Positions 7,488 to 15,914 of a stretch of 39,016 nucleotides of DNA are shown one piece after another; within the stretch, counting starts at the first letter, position 1, and every line of letters starts with the position of its first letter. Under the pieces are notes generated by a model. It was not told the origin of the DNA. It did not search any database and worked only from the letters and a program-made list of their open reading frames with translations. Where the stretch lies: the NCBI GenBank assembly GCA_947368535.1, contig CANBHY010000012.1, positions 1 to 39,016 on the forward strand, in the 5' to 3' direction. The stretch comes from an uncultured Clostridium sp. GTDB taxonomy: Bacteria; Bacillota; Clostridia; TANB77; CAG-508. The position numbers were made by a program, and so were the translations under genes.

Positions 7488-8480
7488 TTAATATTGTTGC
7501 ATTATTTTATTAATAGCATTCTCTACTTGAAAACTACTTACACTTCTTGAATTCCTAAATTCTATAATAGCAGAATGAGCATCAAAAGCATTTTTAGTAT
7601 ATTCTATTACATAACCTTGACCGTTTCCCCATCTTCCACCTTTGTTGTACACAAGTCCACATTCTACTAAAAAAGTATTTACTATAGTTTGATCTCCAAT
7701 AGCACTATTTTCCCAGCCATGGAAATCTAAATGTATATCCATCGGATACTGTTCCATAAGAGCTTTTAGACTTTGAGTTTCTTGTGCCTGAAAATATCCA
7801 TTTCTAAAATCTCTATTCATGTCATATCCAGCAGCAGTACATCTACCAAAGCAATAACCATTTCCTGCTCTAGTATTATTAACACCTTCTATAACACCAT
7901 CTGGATTTGCTGAAGGCACTACAATCATCTGATAATCTCCTAAATTATTAGGATTTAACGCATAATATTCAACTACATCATTTCCCAAATTCACCAATAC
8001 TTTACCATCATTAGAATATTCATCTTCAAATCCATGAACTTCAAATTCCATAAAAATTGTTTTAGAATTAGCTCCACTTCCCTTTATTAAATATGCTTCT
8101 AACGGTCTTCCTTGATAGGATGTCCCATATTCTATTCTGGTTATATTATCATATAAATTCGCAATATCATTTGCTTTAGTGTTTAAAGTCATAATTTTAT
8201 TGGAATCTTCTTTTATTTTTTCTTCTTCAGCTTTTCTAATGTCTTCTTTTTCTTGAGCAATTAAAGTTTCATGTACAATTTTTGTATTTTCTTCTATAGT
8301 AGGTAATATATTTGAAATAGTATTAATTACTTGCAAATTTTTTAATGCAGTTTTTCTATTTTCTTTTGCATTAATACTTTTAATTATTTGAGAATTACTT
8401 TTAAATATGCAAAAAATTTCAGATCCAATAACTAAAAGTAATACTACTGGTAGTATAATTTTAAAAATTTTCTTTTTCAT
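7488..8480 (-). CDS. membrane-anchored M14-family zinc carboxypeptidase
   Basis: A 330-residue exported peptidase. Residues 4-27 form an uncleaved or cleaved signal anchor (KIFKIILPVVLLLVIGSEIF), followed by a charged helical linker to about 105. The M14 domain has the Zn ligands H149-x2-E152 (FEVHGFEDE) and H254 (LDFHGWEN), the NPDG and DMNRDF substrate-binding segments, and the catalytic Glu E307 in SAIIEFRNS. It should remove C-terminal residues from peptides outside the membrane. In clostridia such enzymes often act on cell-wall peptides (gamma-D-Glu-mDAP-type activity), but specificity is not visible here. It is downstream of the GH10-PHP gene and the 153-residue protein, probably in the same transcript. 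The RBS is weak (AGGATAG). Confidence 0.88.
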   Translation of the reverse strand: MKKKIFKIILPVVLLLVIGSEIFCIFKSNSQIIKSINAKENRKTALKNLQVINTISNILPTIEENTKIVHETLIAQEKEDIRKAEEEKIKEDSNKIMTLNTKANDIANLYDNITRIEYGTSYQGRPLEAYLIKGSGANSKTIFMEFEVHGFEDEYSNDGKVLVNLGNDVVEYYALNPNNLGDYQMIVVPSANPDGVIEGVNNTRAGNGYCFGRCTAAGYDMNRDFRNGYFQAQETQSLKALMEQYPMDIHLDFHGWENSAIGDQTIVNTFLVECGLVYNKGGRWGNGQGYVIEYTKNAFDAHSAIIEFRNSRSVSSFQVENAINKIMQQY

Positions 8481-8499
8481 AATTCTATCCTATAAAATA

Positions 8500-8961
8500 T
8501 TATCTTTTAAAGATTTTCTTAAAAAAACGTATAACTTTGCTCAAAAATTTTTCTTTTTTTACAATCAATGCTTTTTCTTCTTGAAGATTCTCTAAATCTT
8601 CATCATTTTTTTCTTCAATACTATTTTTAAAAATATCCTTAATATTATATTTTTTGCTTAATTCATCTTGATACTTTTTCTCATTTTCACCATATTTCTT
8701 TTGTAATTTCTCTCTTTCGCTCTTATCATTACAAATATAGTTCAAATTAAGCATGGCAATAATAGCAATAGTTTCTCTTTTCAAACCTTGTTCCTTCATT
8801 GATACAGATAAATCAATCGTTTTATTATATTTTTTATCTCTTTCTTTTTCAAAATATTTTCTTAAATTTAAAGGTATCTTTTTTCTATCATCTTCATCTA
8901 ATAAATTAATAATTTCAGTTACTTCTGAATATGCCTGTCTGGTTATATTTGATAATTCCAA
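8500..8961 (-). CDS. 153-residue helical protein, paralogue of the protein at 28751-29197
   Basis: The start is chosen as TTG at 8961, not the ATG at 9012. TTG has GAGGTGAT 4 bp upstream (8966-8974), and from TTG the N-terminus (MELSNITRQAYSEV) aligns residue for residue with the paralogue (MSINVETKKAYTEV). The upstream ATG would also overlap the preceding gene. The body has AYSEVTEIINLLDEDDRKKIPLNLR, a FEKERDKKYNKTIDLS block, RETIAIIAMLNLNYIC, a charged helical linker, and a basic amphipathic tail (KFLSKVIRFFKKIFKR) that could bind membrane or nucleic acid. I do not know the family function. Like its paralogue, it directly follows a large enzyme gene. Confidence 0.8.
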   Translation of the reverse strand: MELSNITRQAYSEVTEIINLLDEDDRKKIPLNLRKYFEKERDKKYNKTIDLSVSMKEQGLKRETIAIIAMLNLNYICNDKSEREKLQKKYGENEKKYQDELSKKYNIKDIFKNSIEEKNDEDLENLQEEKALIVKKEKFLSKVIRFFKKIFKR

Positions 8962-8989
8962 AACTATCACCTCTTCATTTGTATTATTT

Positions 8990-11497
8990 CTATATTTGTT
9001 CTTCTTCAACATTTCTATTTTCTTCTAAATCTTTTACTGTTCTACGAATTTTTCCGATTTCTTCATTAATTTCACCATTTCTTAATTTTTCAGAAAGTTC
9101 CAAAACCTGATCTAATATTTTTTTTCCAGTTGATGCTCTTTCTGTTTCTCTTCCTATACCTAATGGTTCAAAGTTTTCTAAATAATGCAAATTAATTCCT
9201 GCATCTTTCATCATTTTTTTAGCTATATTTTCACTATCTCTACTTAAAAATGCATCTGGAGTATGTGCATCTACTCCAACTAAAACGTCACAACCTTTTT
9301 CAGCTACTACTTTCCAAAAGTCTGTCACTGGATATGCATATTGATTATCTTTCATTATCCAGCTTCCTGGCACTTGGTTATTGTGTGCAGAAATTGCTCC
9401 TAAATTTATTTCTAAAGGAATTCGATATTTTGAAGCCACCTCACAAATCATTTCTATAGCCATACTAACATTCTTATCATATTCTTGCTTTTTGTCTTCT
9501 GTAATACTATCTCTGTATCTCATAAATATATCAGGATGTGCTACATATGCAAACTTACCTGTTTTCATTGCCTCTACTACTGTATATGCATAATCCAATG
9601 GATACTTAGCTGAAAGTGGATCAGATTTTTTAGGAGGATTCATCATTTTTCCATTATTATCACGTGCAATTACAAAATGCTGTCCTAATATCATATAATC
9701 TAATTCTCCCTCAATCTCTTTTCTAGATGCACTTATGATTTCATTTTTTTCTCCTTCATCACCATAATATTCAACTTCTAGTCCTATACTTATATCTATT
9801 TTATCTGAATATTCTTTTCTCAATTCTTTTAATATTGGTAAATATTCTTCAAAAAATTGTTCTTTAGACATATAAACCTTTGGATCACGTGTTCCAAACG
9901 CTGGTGGATTGTGGTCTGAAAAACCTAATTGAGTAAAACCTGCTTCTATTGCATTTTCAATATATTCCCTTATCTCACCATAAGCATGCCCACACAATTT
10001 AGTATGTGTATGATAATTAAACTGTTGATATTCACTCTGTTTTTCAGGTTCAAATTCTTTTTCTTGAAAATTTGAATCAATTACTGAGCCATAAACTTTT
10101 CTCTTGCATTTTTCATCCACAAAACACATATCATCACTTGGTGACCACATTGTTATCGCTGTAATTCTTGGTTTTCTATTTACAGTTTGATTTGCCAATT
10201 TATGTATTCTTGCTAATATTTTTTGCTGTCTTGAAATTTCAATTTTTGAAAGAGGATTTTTTCCTGTTCTTGAAATATCTAATTCTGTAATCTCTACTGG
10301 TAATTCTACTTGTCTTTCAATATCATCTAACGTTTTATCTAACTCTAAAATGTCTATACTCGTATCTAAATGAGCTTCTAAGCCAATAGTATCAATAATA
10401 CCTCTTTGTTCTGCTCCAAGTCTTCCTGTTCTTCTAAATTCTCTTTCCTTTTCTTGCATTTTCTTTATAAATTCTATAATCTCTGACCTTTTTTCTGGAT
10501 TTACTAAATTCATGTCGTTATAAAGTAGCCTTGCATTTGGTAACATATTTCTAACTTCTAACGAAAGTTCAGCTAAATCTTCCAAATCAAGATATTTCAT
10601 CCATTGGCCAGTTCTTTGATGATATGAATTTTCTTCTGAACCTCTAAAATTCTCTTCAATCATATCTGGATCATATATAATTTCATTTAATACATCTACA
10701 GCTGAAATTTGATTTCCATATCTTTTACAAACATTCTCTATATATGACATTAGCGTTTGTTTTATATATGGTTTTACTGCCCTTATTTTTTCTTCCTCAG
10801 ACATTTCGGGATTGGTATATTTTTTTATACAATAATTTTCATAATCTACTGGAAAATCACCATAAAAAACAAAAGCATTTATCTTTGGTTGCATTCTATG
10901 TTTTTGTGCAAAATCGAACATTTTATCTAGTCTATTTGGTGTAAAAGTTTTTCCATCAAAAGAAACACAATTTGAATATTTACCAGCATCATCAATATTT
11001 AAAATATCAAATCTGTTTCCACTTTTAAACATAAAATCATATAAAGCCCTTACCTTTTCTGGAGTCATTTCTAAAATTCCTATTTTAGCTCTATAATCTC
11101 TATCTTTTATATTAACTAATATATATTCAGCAATTTCTTCTGGAATCTCCTTTTTTCTTAACTCACCCTTAATTGCTTTAGTATCTACCATAATTGAATT
11201 GCTAAAAGCATCTAAATAAATTTGGCATATATCTTCTCTTGGTTTGTCGGTTAACTCAAGAGGCAACGTACTAAAAATATCATCTAATATAAATCTAGAT
11301 TTACCACTCTCTCCATATTCTTCTATATATGATTCTAAATTATTAATTCTATTTTGAAGATTTGTAACATATTCTATTATTTTATTATCTTGTTCTTCTA
11401 TAGAAAGTTCTTCGTTATCAATAATAGCTAGCAAATCTACTATTTGAGAATTAAGTGTTATTCCTTTTGAACAACTAATACTTTCAAATAATTTCAT
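8990..11497 (-). CDS. GH10 glycosidase-PHP phosphoesterase fusion protein
   Basis: An 835-residue protein with two catalytic modules. Residues 1-130 are helical with no signal peptide. Residues about 140-465 read as glycoside hydrolase family 10: acid/base N271-E272 in VDVLNEIIYD, IGLEAHLD in place of the GxQxH strand, nucleophile E405 in VEITELDIS, and MWSPSDD in place of WGxxD. Residues about 490-775 are a PHP metal-dependent phosphoesterase of histidinol-phosphatase type: FNYHTHTKLCGH (H496, H498), GFSDHN, YMILGQHFV, YVAHPD (H654) and VGVDAHTPD (H745). The tail from 785 is a coiled helix. GH10 is normally a secreted xylanase, so a cytoplasmic fusion with a phosphatase is odd. It might split a phosphorylated glycoside, or the modules may serve unrelated steps. 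RBS AGAGG; downstream of the CYTH gene by 13 bp. Confidence 0.85.
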   Translation of the reverse strand: MKLFESISCSKGITLNSQIVDLLAIIDNEELSIEEQDNKIIEYVTNLQNRINNLESYIEEYGESGKSRFILDDIFSTLPLELTDKPREDICQIYLDAFSNSIMVDTKAIKGELRKKEIPEEIAEYILVNIKDRDYRAKIGILEMTPEKVRALYDFMFKSGNRFDILNIDDAGKYSNCVSFDGKTFTPNRLDKMFDFAQKHRMQPKINAFVFYGDFPVDYENYCIKKYTNPEMSEEEKIRAVKPYIKQTLMSYIENVCKRYGNQISAVDVLNEIIYDPDMIEENFRGSEENSYHQRTGQWMKYLDLEDLAELSLEVRNMLPNARLLYNDMNLVNPEKRSEIIEFIKKMQEKEREFRRTGRLGAEQRGIIDTIGLEAHLDTSIDILELDKTLDDIERQVELPVEITELDISRTGKNPLSKIEISRQQKILARIHKLANQTVNRKPRITAITMWSPSDDMCFVDEKCKRKVYGSVIDSNFQEKEFEPEKQSEYQQFNYHTHTKLCGHAYGEIREYIENAIEAGFTQLGFSDHNPPAFGTRDPKVYMSKEQFFEEYLPILKELRKEYSDKIDISIGLEVEYYGDEGEKNEIISASRKEIEGELDYMILGQHFVIARDNNGKMMNPPKKSDPLSAKYPLDYAYTVVEAMKTGKFAYVAHPDIFMRYRDSITEDKKQEYDKNVSMAIEMICEVASKYRIPLEINLGAISAHNNQVPGSWIMKDNQYAYPVTDFWKVVAEKGCDVLVGVDAHTPDAFLSRDSENIAKKMMKDAGINLHYLENFEPLGIGRETERASTGKKILDQVLELSEKLRNGEINEEIGKIRRTVKDLEENRNVEEEQI

Positions 11498-11510
11498 ATA
11501 AACCTCTTAC

Positions 11511-12044
11511 TTAAAATTTCAATGTTTTAATTTTGCTAATATCTATACCATATTCATTGTAGACACTTTGAACATCTAAAGCAGTAATCTTAGTTCTGTC
11601 TAATTCTAATTTTTCAATTATATCTTCTACAGACTTTTTGCTTTTTCCTTCTAATTCAACATAAGTTGGAATCAGTGGCCATGAATCGATATCTATTTCA
11701 ACATCATCTAAAATATATTGTGTTCTATTATTTTCTTGATAGTTTCTATGTACATATCCCATTTTTTCAAGTAATTCTCTAGTTACTTCAAAATCAGACA
11801 CTTCAATTTCAAGTTCTTTTGTTCCATCAATTGTTTTTACTTCTACATTTTTATATGCAAGTGTTGCTTTTTTTCCATTTGTTCTTAATCTAATCCATTC
11901 ATTATCATTTTTATATGGAACTAAGTCATAAACATATCTTTTTTGTTCAAAATCACCAATCTTCTTTGCTCCTAAACTTTCAATTTTTTTAATAAACTTC
12001 TCTTTATCAATTTCTAAAACTCTAACCTCATATTCTATTTCCAT
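11511..12044 (-). CDS. CYTH-domain protein (CyaB/triphosphatase-like)
   Basis: A 177-residue single-domain CYTH protein. The N-terminal acidic strand MEIEYEVRVLEID is the ExExE/K-type signature. WIRLRTNGKKATLAYK supplies the basic phosphate-binding strand, ELEIEVSDFE the second acidic strand, and ILDDVEIDIDSWPLIPTYVELEGKS the late strands of the tunnel fold, with the usual YVELEG motif. CYTH enzymes hydrolyse or cyclise triphosphorylated substrates (inorganic triphosphate, thiamine triphosphate, ATP) with divalent metal; which one applies here cannot be read. It is the first gene after the promoter at 12076-12104 and has an AGGAGAG RBS. Its co-transcription with a PHP phosphoesterase fusion is notable because both act on phosphorylated small molecules. 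Confidence 0.85.
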   Translation of the reverse strand: MEIEYEVRVLEIDKEKFIKKIESLGAKKIGDFEQKRYVYDLVPYKNDNEWIRLRTNGKKATLAYKNVEVKTIDGTKELEIEVSDFEVTRELLEKMGYVHRNYQENNRTQYILDDVEIDIDSWPLIPTYVELEGKSKKSVEDIIEKLELDRTKITALDVQSVYNEYGIDISKIKTLKF

Positions 12045-12075
12045 ATAACTCTCCTATTTTCTATCTATTTATCTC

Positions 12076-12104
12076 ATTATAAATAAAATTTGATATATAT
12101 ACAA
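12076..12104 (-). promoter_or_regulatory. sigma-A-type promoter for the CYTH/GH10-PHP operon
   Basis: Minus-strand TTGTAT (12099-12104), 17-bp spacer, TATAAT (12076-12081). It starts right after the terminator hairpin of the cps operon and leads into the ATG at 12044. Confidence 0.6.
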
Positions 12105-12105
12105 T

Positions 12106-12151
12106 AGAAACCAGTAAAAGAATTCTTCTTAAAATTCTTCTACTGGTTTCT
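12106..12151. terminator. hairpin terminator at the end of the cps operon
   Basis: Nineteen-base arms (12106-12124 and 12133-12151, AGAAACCAGTA.../...TACTGGTTTCT) pair with one mismatch and an 8-nt loop. It lies 3 bp past the cpsB stop. The T-tract is weak on the minus strand (TTTCTATTGTAT) and better on the plus strand, but there is no plus-strand gene near. Confidence 0.65.
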
Positions 12152-12154
12152 TTA

Positions 12155-12907
12155 TTATTTATACTTTCCTAAAAAAGTTTTTTCGATTGGAATATAATCA
12201 GCTAATTCTACCTCTTTATTTTCTAAAACTAACTGTATATTTGAATTTGACATTTCTTCAAATTTTTCTTCTCCAACTAATTCTATTATTCTTTTACTAA
12301 CCTTAGGAACATTGCAATAATAGGCACCTGTACAATGAACATCAGTACCTAAAAAACTTATCATATTATGTCTATATAAAAGTTCAACTAATTTTTTTGA
12401 TTCTTTTCCATAAAATCCATCTATACTCATATAATTTGCTTGTAAATATACACCTGCATCAATTATTTCTTCTAATTCTTTAGGATTTTTTTGAAAAGTA
12501 GCATATCTTTCTGGATGTGCTAAAACCAATTTATATCCTTTAGAAATCAAATTAAATACTACATTTTTTAGTTCTGGATAATCTTTATGAAGTGGAATCT
12601 CAAACAAAATATATTTTGTATCATTTATTGTAGAAGCTTCCCTTTCTTCTATTAATTCAGCCATACTAGTTCTTGCATAAATTTCACTTCCAAGAATAAG
12701 TTCTACTCCTAATTCTTGTTGTTCTAGTTCTTGTATCTTAGCTATTCTTTCATCTTCTGTTGCAGTAAAATAACCTGAATTATGCGTTGTACATATTATT
12801 TTCTCAAAACCAGCTTCTTTAGCCTCTTTAATAACTTCTACTGACTCTTCAAAATTTTGTATTCCGTCGTCTAAACCAGGTAAAATATGTGAATGAAAAT
12901 CAATCAT
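12155..12907 (-). CDS. cpsB: CpsB/CapC-type PHP tyrosine-protein phosphatase
   Basis: A 250-residue manganese-dependent PHP phosphatase of the CpsB/YwqE family. MIDFHSHILPGLDDG gives metal ligands H5 and H7 and D13/D14. ICTTHN, ILGSEIYA, LAHPERY and FLGTDVHC complete the PHP metal sites. It dephosphorylates the tyrosine cluster of the partner kinase encoded just upstream, so that the phosphorylation cycle controls the length and amount of extracellular polysaccharide. It is the last gene of the galE-VanZ-cpsC-cpsD-cpsB run, 15 bp after cpsD, and is followed by a terminator. Confidence 0.93.
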   Translation of the reverse strand: MIDFHSHILPGLDDGIQNFEESVEVIKEAKEAGFEKIICTTHNSGYFTATEDERIAKIQELEQQELGVELILGSEIYARTSMAELIEEREASTINDTKYILFEIPLHKDYPELKNVVFNLISKGYKLVLAHPERYATFQKNPKELEEIIDAGVYLQANYMSIDGFYGKESKKLVELLYRHNMISFLGTDVHCTGAYYCNVPKVSKRIIELVGEEKFEEMSNSNIQLVLENKEVELADYIPIEKTFLGKYK

Positions 12908-12922
12908 TAAAATTTACCCTTT

Positions 12923-13621
12923 CTATCTATTTTTTCCATAATAATATGTGTCACCATATTTTTTACTTGTAGTTGGTACTTTGTTTAATACTATTCCTGT
13001 AACTTTTCCACCAGCATTTTCTATTTTCTTTTTAGTTTCTTTCAAATCTTCCATTTTTGTTTCATTATAAGCAGAAATGATTATTGTTTGATCTACTAAT
13101 CTAGAAACAATCGCAGCATCTGTTACTAAGTTACATGGTGTACCATCAAAAACTATTACATCAACATGTTGTTTAAGCTCATTTATTAATTGTGTCATTT
13201 TAGCTGAAATAAGTAACTCTGATGGGTTAGGTGGAATGTTTCCTGCTGGAATTATATATAACATTGGCATCTCAGTTTCTTGTATAAAGCCAGTTATATC
13301 TTTTATTTCTTTATCAACATTAACACCTGTTAAATAATTTGAAACACCTGGTGTAGGATTTGCGTTAAGCATTGTATATAAACGACCTTTTCTCATATCA
13401 ACATCTACTAAACATGTTTTCTTACCTGCTTGTGCAAATGTAATAGCAACATTGGCAGAAACCCAAGATTTTCCTTCTGAAGGAGATGTTGAAGTAACTA
13501 ATATTGTTTGTTTATCTTCTGTTGTTGAGTTCATAAATTGAAGGTTGGTTCTTAATGCTCTAAAAGTTTCACTTATAGGAGATCTAGGTTCTTTTGCAAC
13601 AACTAATTCTTTCTTTATCAT
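12923..13621 (-). CDS. cpsD: CpsD/CapB-type bacterial tyrosine kinase
   Basis: A 232-residue BY-kinase. The N-terminal PRSPISETFRALRTNL segment is the activator-interaction region. Walker A is S45-PSEGKSW (slightly variant), Walker A' is LVDVDMRKG (71-79), and Walker B is VIVFDGTP. The C-terminus ends with a tyrosine cluster, Y222, Y226, Y227 and Y228, the autophosphorylation site. It works with the membrane protein CpsC, with which it shares one base of coding sequence (TAATG), and is reversed by CpsB. It couples polysaccharide polymerisation and export to the phosphorylation state. Confidence 0.93.
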   Translation of the reverse strand: MIKKELVVAKEPRSPISETFRALRTNLQFMNSTTEDKQTILVTSTSPSEGKSWVSANVAITFAQAGKKTCLVDVDMRKGRLYTMLNANPTPGVSNYLTGVNVDKEIKDITGFIQETEMPMLYIIPAGNIPPNPSELLISAKMTQLINELKQHVDVIVFDGTPCNLVTDAAIVSRLVDQTIIISAYNETKMEDLKETKKKIENAGGKVTGIVLNKVPTTSKKYGDTYYYGKNR

Positions 13622-14334
13622 TACATTTTACCTCCCTTTTTTACTATATTTTCATCATAATATGCTATTTGAGCAATAACTGGTACCTTTAAATTTTTCT
13701 CTATTGCTTCTGCAGATTTTACTGTTGTATCAAATAAGTTTTTAATAATTATAAATGCACAAGAAATAAATATACCACCGACAAAAGCTATAACAATATA
13801 TTTTACTGGATTTATATTATATGGTGTAAAATTAGCTTCTGCTTGGTCTAGAGTATATACGTTATTAATTCTATACATATCTACTATTTTCTCAGAAAAA
13901 ACCTTTCCTATTTCATTTGCTATTCTAGCTGAATATTCTGGTTCCTCAGTTGAAACAGTGATTCTTATAACCTCAGTATCTTCTATAGCTTCAACGGTAA
14001 CACTTTTTCTTAGCTCTGCTTGTGTTAAATTAGCTATTTCCAAATTCTCAATAACTTGTCCTAATACATTTTTTGATCTAATAATTTCACTATACGTAGA
14101 TACAAGTTTTTGGTTCATTGTAACATCAGTTTGAGTAACAGAAGCAGTTGATGAACCATCTTCAGAAGATTCAACTCTTGCCAAAACTAATGTTGTAGAA
14201 GATTGATATTTAGGTGTTTGTAATATACAAGAATAAACAGCTGCAAAGATGATTAATATTATTGTAAATACTATGATAATTCTTCGTCCATCCCATAACA
14301 TTCTTAAAATTTCTTTTAATTCTAATTCTTCCAT
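13621..14334 (-). CDS. cpsC: CpsC/Wzz-type polysaccharide chain-length and kinase-activator protein
   Basis: A 237-residue polysaccharide co-polymerase. There is a TM helix at about 17-37 (RRIIIVFTIILIIFAAVYS), then an external Wzz domain with PKYQSSTTLVLAR, SEIIRSKNVLGQVIENL and VEAIEDTEVIRITV. NPVKYIVIAFVGGIFISCAF forms the second TM helix at about 176-198. A cytoplasmic tail follows (KSAEAIEKNLKVPVIAQI), the part that activates the CpsD kinase in Gram-positives. The RBS is AGGAGG. It sets chain length of the polymer and anchors CpsD at the membrane. Confidence 0.92.
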   Translation of the reverse strand: MEELELKEILRMLWDGRRIIIVFTIILIIFAAVYSCILQTPKYQSSTTLVLARVESSEDGSSTASVTQTDVTMNQKLVSTYSEIIRSKNVLGQVIENLEIANLTQAELRKSVTVEAIEDTEVIRITVSTEEPEYSARIANEIGKVFSEKIVDMYRINNVYTLDQAEANFTPYNINPVKYIVIAFVGGIFISCAFIIIKNLFDTTVKSAEAIEKNLKVPVIAQIAYYDENIVKKGGKM

Positions 14335-14347
14335 TTTTCCTCCTATA

Positions 14348-14794
14348 TTAATCTATTAATTTGTTTCTTGTGACTGCAGCTAATACTACTCCACAAGAAT
14401 CAATAAAAACATCCATCATTTGAGCAGATCTGCCATCAATAAATAACTGATGTAATTCATCTGTACACGCATATACTACTCCTAAAACAATACTAAATAT
14501 TATAATATATTTTTTATTAATTGAAAACGTATTTATAAAATTATATATTAAAAATCCTCCTAAAAAATATATAGAAAAATGCGCTAATTTTCTAACAATA
14601 AAACTAATCGTATCTTCAGTAGATTTTATATCTAGTGCAAAATAGTCATCACTAATTTCTACAATTTTATTAGTAATAATATCACTTGAACCTTGTGATT
14701 TTGTTGCATTTTGATTTGAAAAACTAAACACAACTATCATCCATATTATTACTATTATTAAATATATAATTCTTTTAATATTTTTTACTTTCAT
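14348..14794 (-). CDS. VanZ-like membrane protein
   Basis: A 148-residue VanZ-like protein. Four hydrophobic segments are visible: about 8-26, 70-90, 97-113 and 126-143. The family hallmarks are present: an FSFSNQ motif after TM1, VRKLAHFSIYFLGGF, and YACTDELHQLFIDGRSAQMMDV near the end. VanZ proteins were first tied to teicoplanin resistance; most family members have no known role, and they are frequent in capsule clusters. It lies between galE (19 bp) and cpsC (13 bp) and is probably co-transcribed with them. Confidence 0.88.
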   Translation of the reverse strand: MKVKNIKRIIYLIIVIIWMIVVFSFSNQNATKSQGSSDIITNKIVEISDDYFALDIKSTEDTISFIVRKLAHFSIYFLGGFLIYNFINTFSINKKYIIIFSIVLGVVYACTDELHQLFIDGRSAQMMDVFIDSCGVVLAAVTRNKLID

Positions 14795-14813
14795 AAGCTC
14801 ATCACGTCTTTTC

Positions 14814-15818
14814 TTATTTGTTAATATTATTTTTTGTATATCTCCATGCGTCTTTGCACATTTGTTCCAAATCTCTTACAGCTTCCCATCCTAATTCTGT
14901 TTTAGCTTTACTAGGATCTGCATAACACACAGCTATATCACCAGGTCTTCTAACTGTAATTTCATATTTTATTTCTATATTATTTGCTTTTTCAAAAGCT
15001 TTTACTATATCTAAAACAGAATATCCTATTCCTGTTCCTAAATTATAAGCTTCAACACCTGTAATTTTTCTTGCTTTGTCCAAAGCTTTTAAATGACCTA
15101 TTGCCAAATCTACAACATGAATATAATCTCTAACTCCTGTTCCATCATGAGTATCATAATCATTTCCAAATACATTTAAATGATCTAATTTTCCAGCAGC
15201 TACATAATTAATATATGGCATTAAATTATTTGGAATACCATTAGGATTTTCCCCAATTTCTCCACTTTCATGTGCACCAATCGGATTAAAATATCTAAGC
15301 AAAATAACAGTCCAACTATTATCTGATTTATATACATCTGTTAATATTTGTTCTATCATTAATTTTGTTGAACCATATGGATTAGTAGTTGATAATGGAA
15401 AATCTTCTTTTATTGGTACAGTATCAGGATCACCATATACTGTTGCAGATGAACTAAATACAATTTTTTTGCAATCATATTTTCTCATTACATCAATTAA
15501 ATTTAAAGTTCCTGTTATATTATTATGATAATATTCTATTGGCTTTTCACATGATTCGCCAACTGCTTTTAATCCTGCAAAATGAATAACTTCATCTATT
15601 TTGTTTTCTTTAAATATTTTTTCTACATTTTCTTTATCTAATAAATCTACTTTATAAAATTTAAAATCTTTTCCTGATAATTTTTTTATACTGTCACACA
15701 TTTCTATTTTACTATTTGAAAGATTATCAAGAACTACTATTTCTTCTCCTCTTTTTAATAGCTCTATAGAAGTATGACTTCCTATATAACCTGTTCCACC
15801 AGTAACTAAAATTGCCAT
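14814..15818 (-). CDS. galE: UDP-glucose 4-epimerase
   Basis: A 334-residue short-chain dehydrogenase/reductase of GalE type, full length. NAD-binding [10 protein letters not shown] is at 6-15, the catalytic SSSATVYG is followed by Y-x3-K in [11 protein letters not shown], and [16 protein letters not shown] and [11 protein letters not shown] are family-typical. It interconverts UDP-glucose and UDP-galactose (or the GlcNAc/GalNAc pair) and supplies precursor for the glycan operons on its left. The RBS AAGGAGG is strong. A terminator lies just upstream, so galE must start its own transcript. A possible TTGATA box lies about 30 bp upstream of the RBS but no convincing -10 pairs with it. Confidence 0.94.
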   Translation of the reverse strand: MAILVTGGTGYIGSHTSIELLKRGEEIVVLDNLSNSKIEMCDSIKKLSGKDFKFYKVDLLDKENVEKIFKENKIDEVIHFAGLKAVGESCEKPIEYYHNNITGTLNLIDVMRKYDCKKIVFSSSATVYGDPDTVPIKEDFPLSTTNPYGSTKLMIEQILTDVYKSDNSWTVILLRYFNPIGAHESGEIGENPNGIPNNLMPYINYVAAGKLDHLNVFGNDYDTHDGTGVRDYIHVVDLAIGHLKALDKARKITGVEAYNLGTGIGYSVLDIVKAFEKANNIEIKYEITVRRPGDIAVCYADPSKAKTELGWEAVRDLEQMCKDAWRYTKNNINK

Positions 15819-15865
15819 AAAATTTCCTCCTTTATAACATATAACATCTAATTTATATCAAATAA

Positions 15866-15914
15866 CAAAAAAAATAGCAATATTAAATATTACTATTTTA
15901 TATTGCTATTTTTT
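15866..15914 (-). terminator. intrinsic terminator of the cad operon
   Basis: AAAAATAGCAATAT-type left arm (to 15884) pairs with ATATTGCTATTTTT (15900-15913) around a 15-nt loop. The A run left of the stem becomes the T-tract on the minus strand. The right arm abuts the ATPase stop codon. Confidence 0.75.

Noticed and set aside
8962..9012. ATG start for the 8500 gene at 9012
   Set aside because: No ribosome site, overlap with the upstream coding region, and extra residues not shared with the paralogue; TTG at 8961 fits better.
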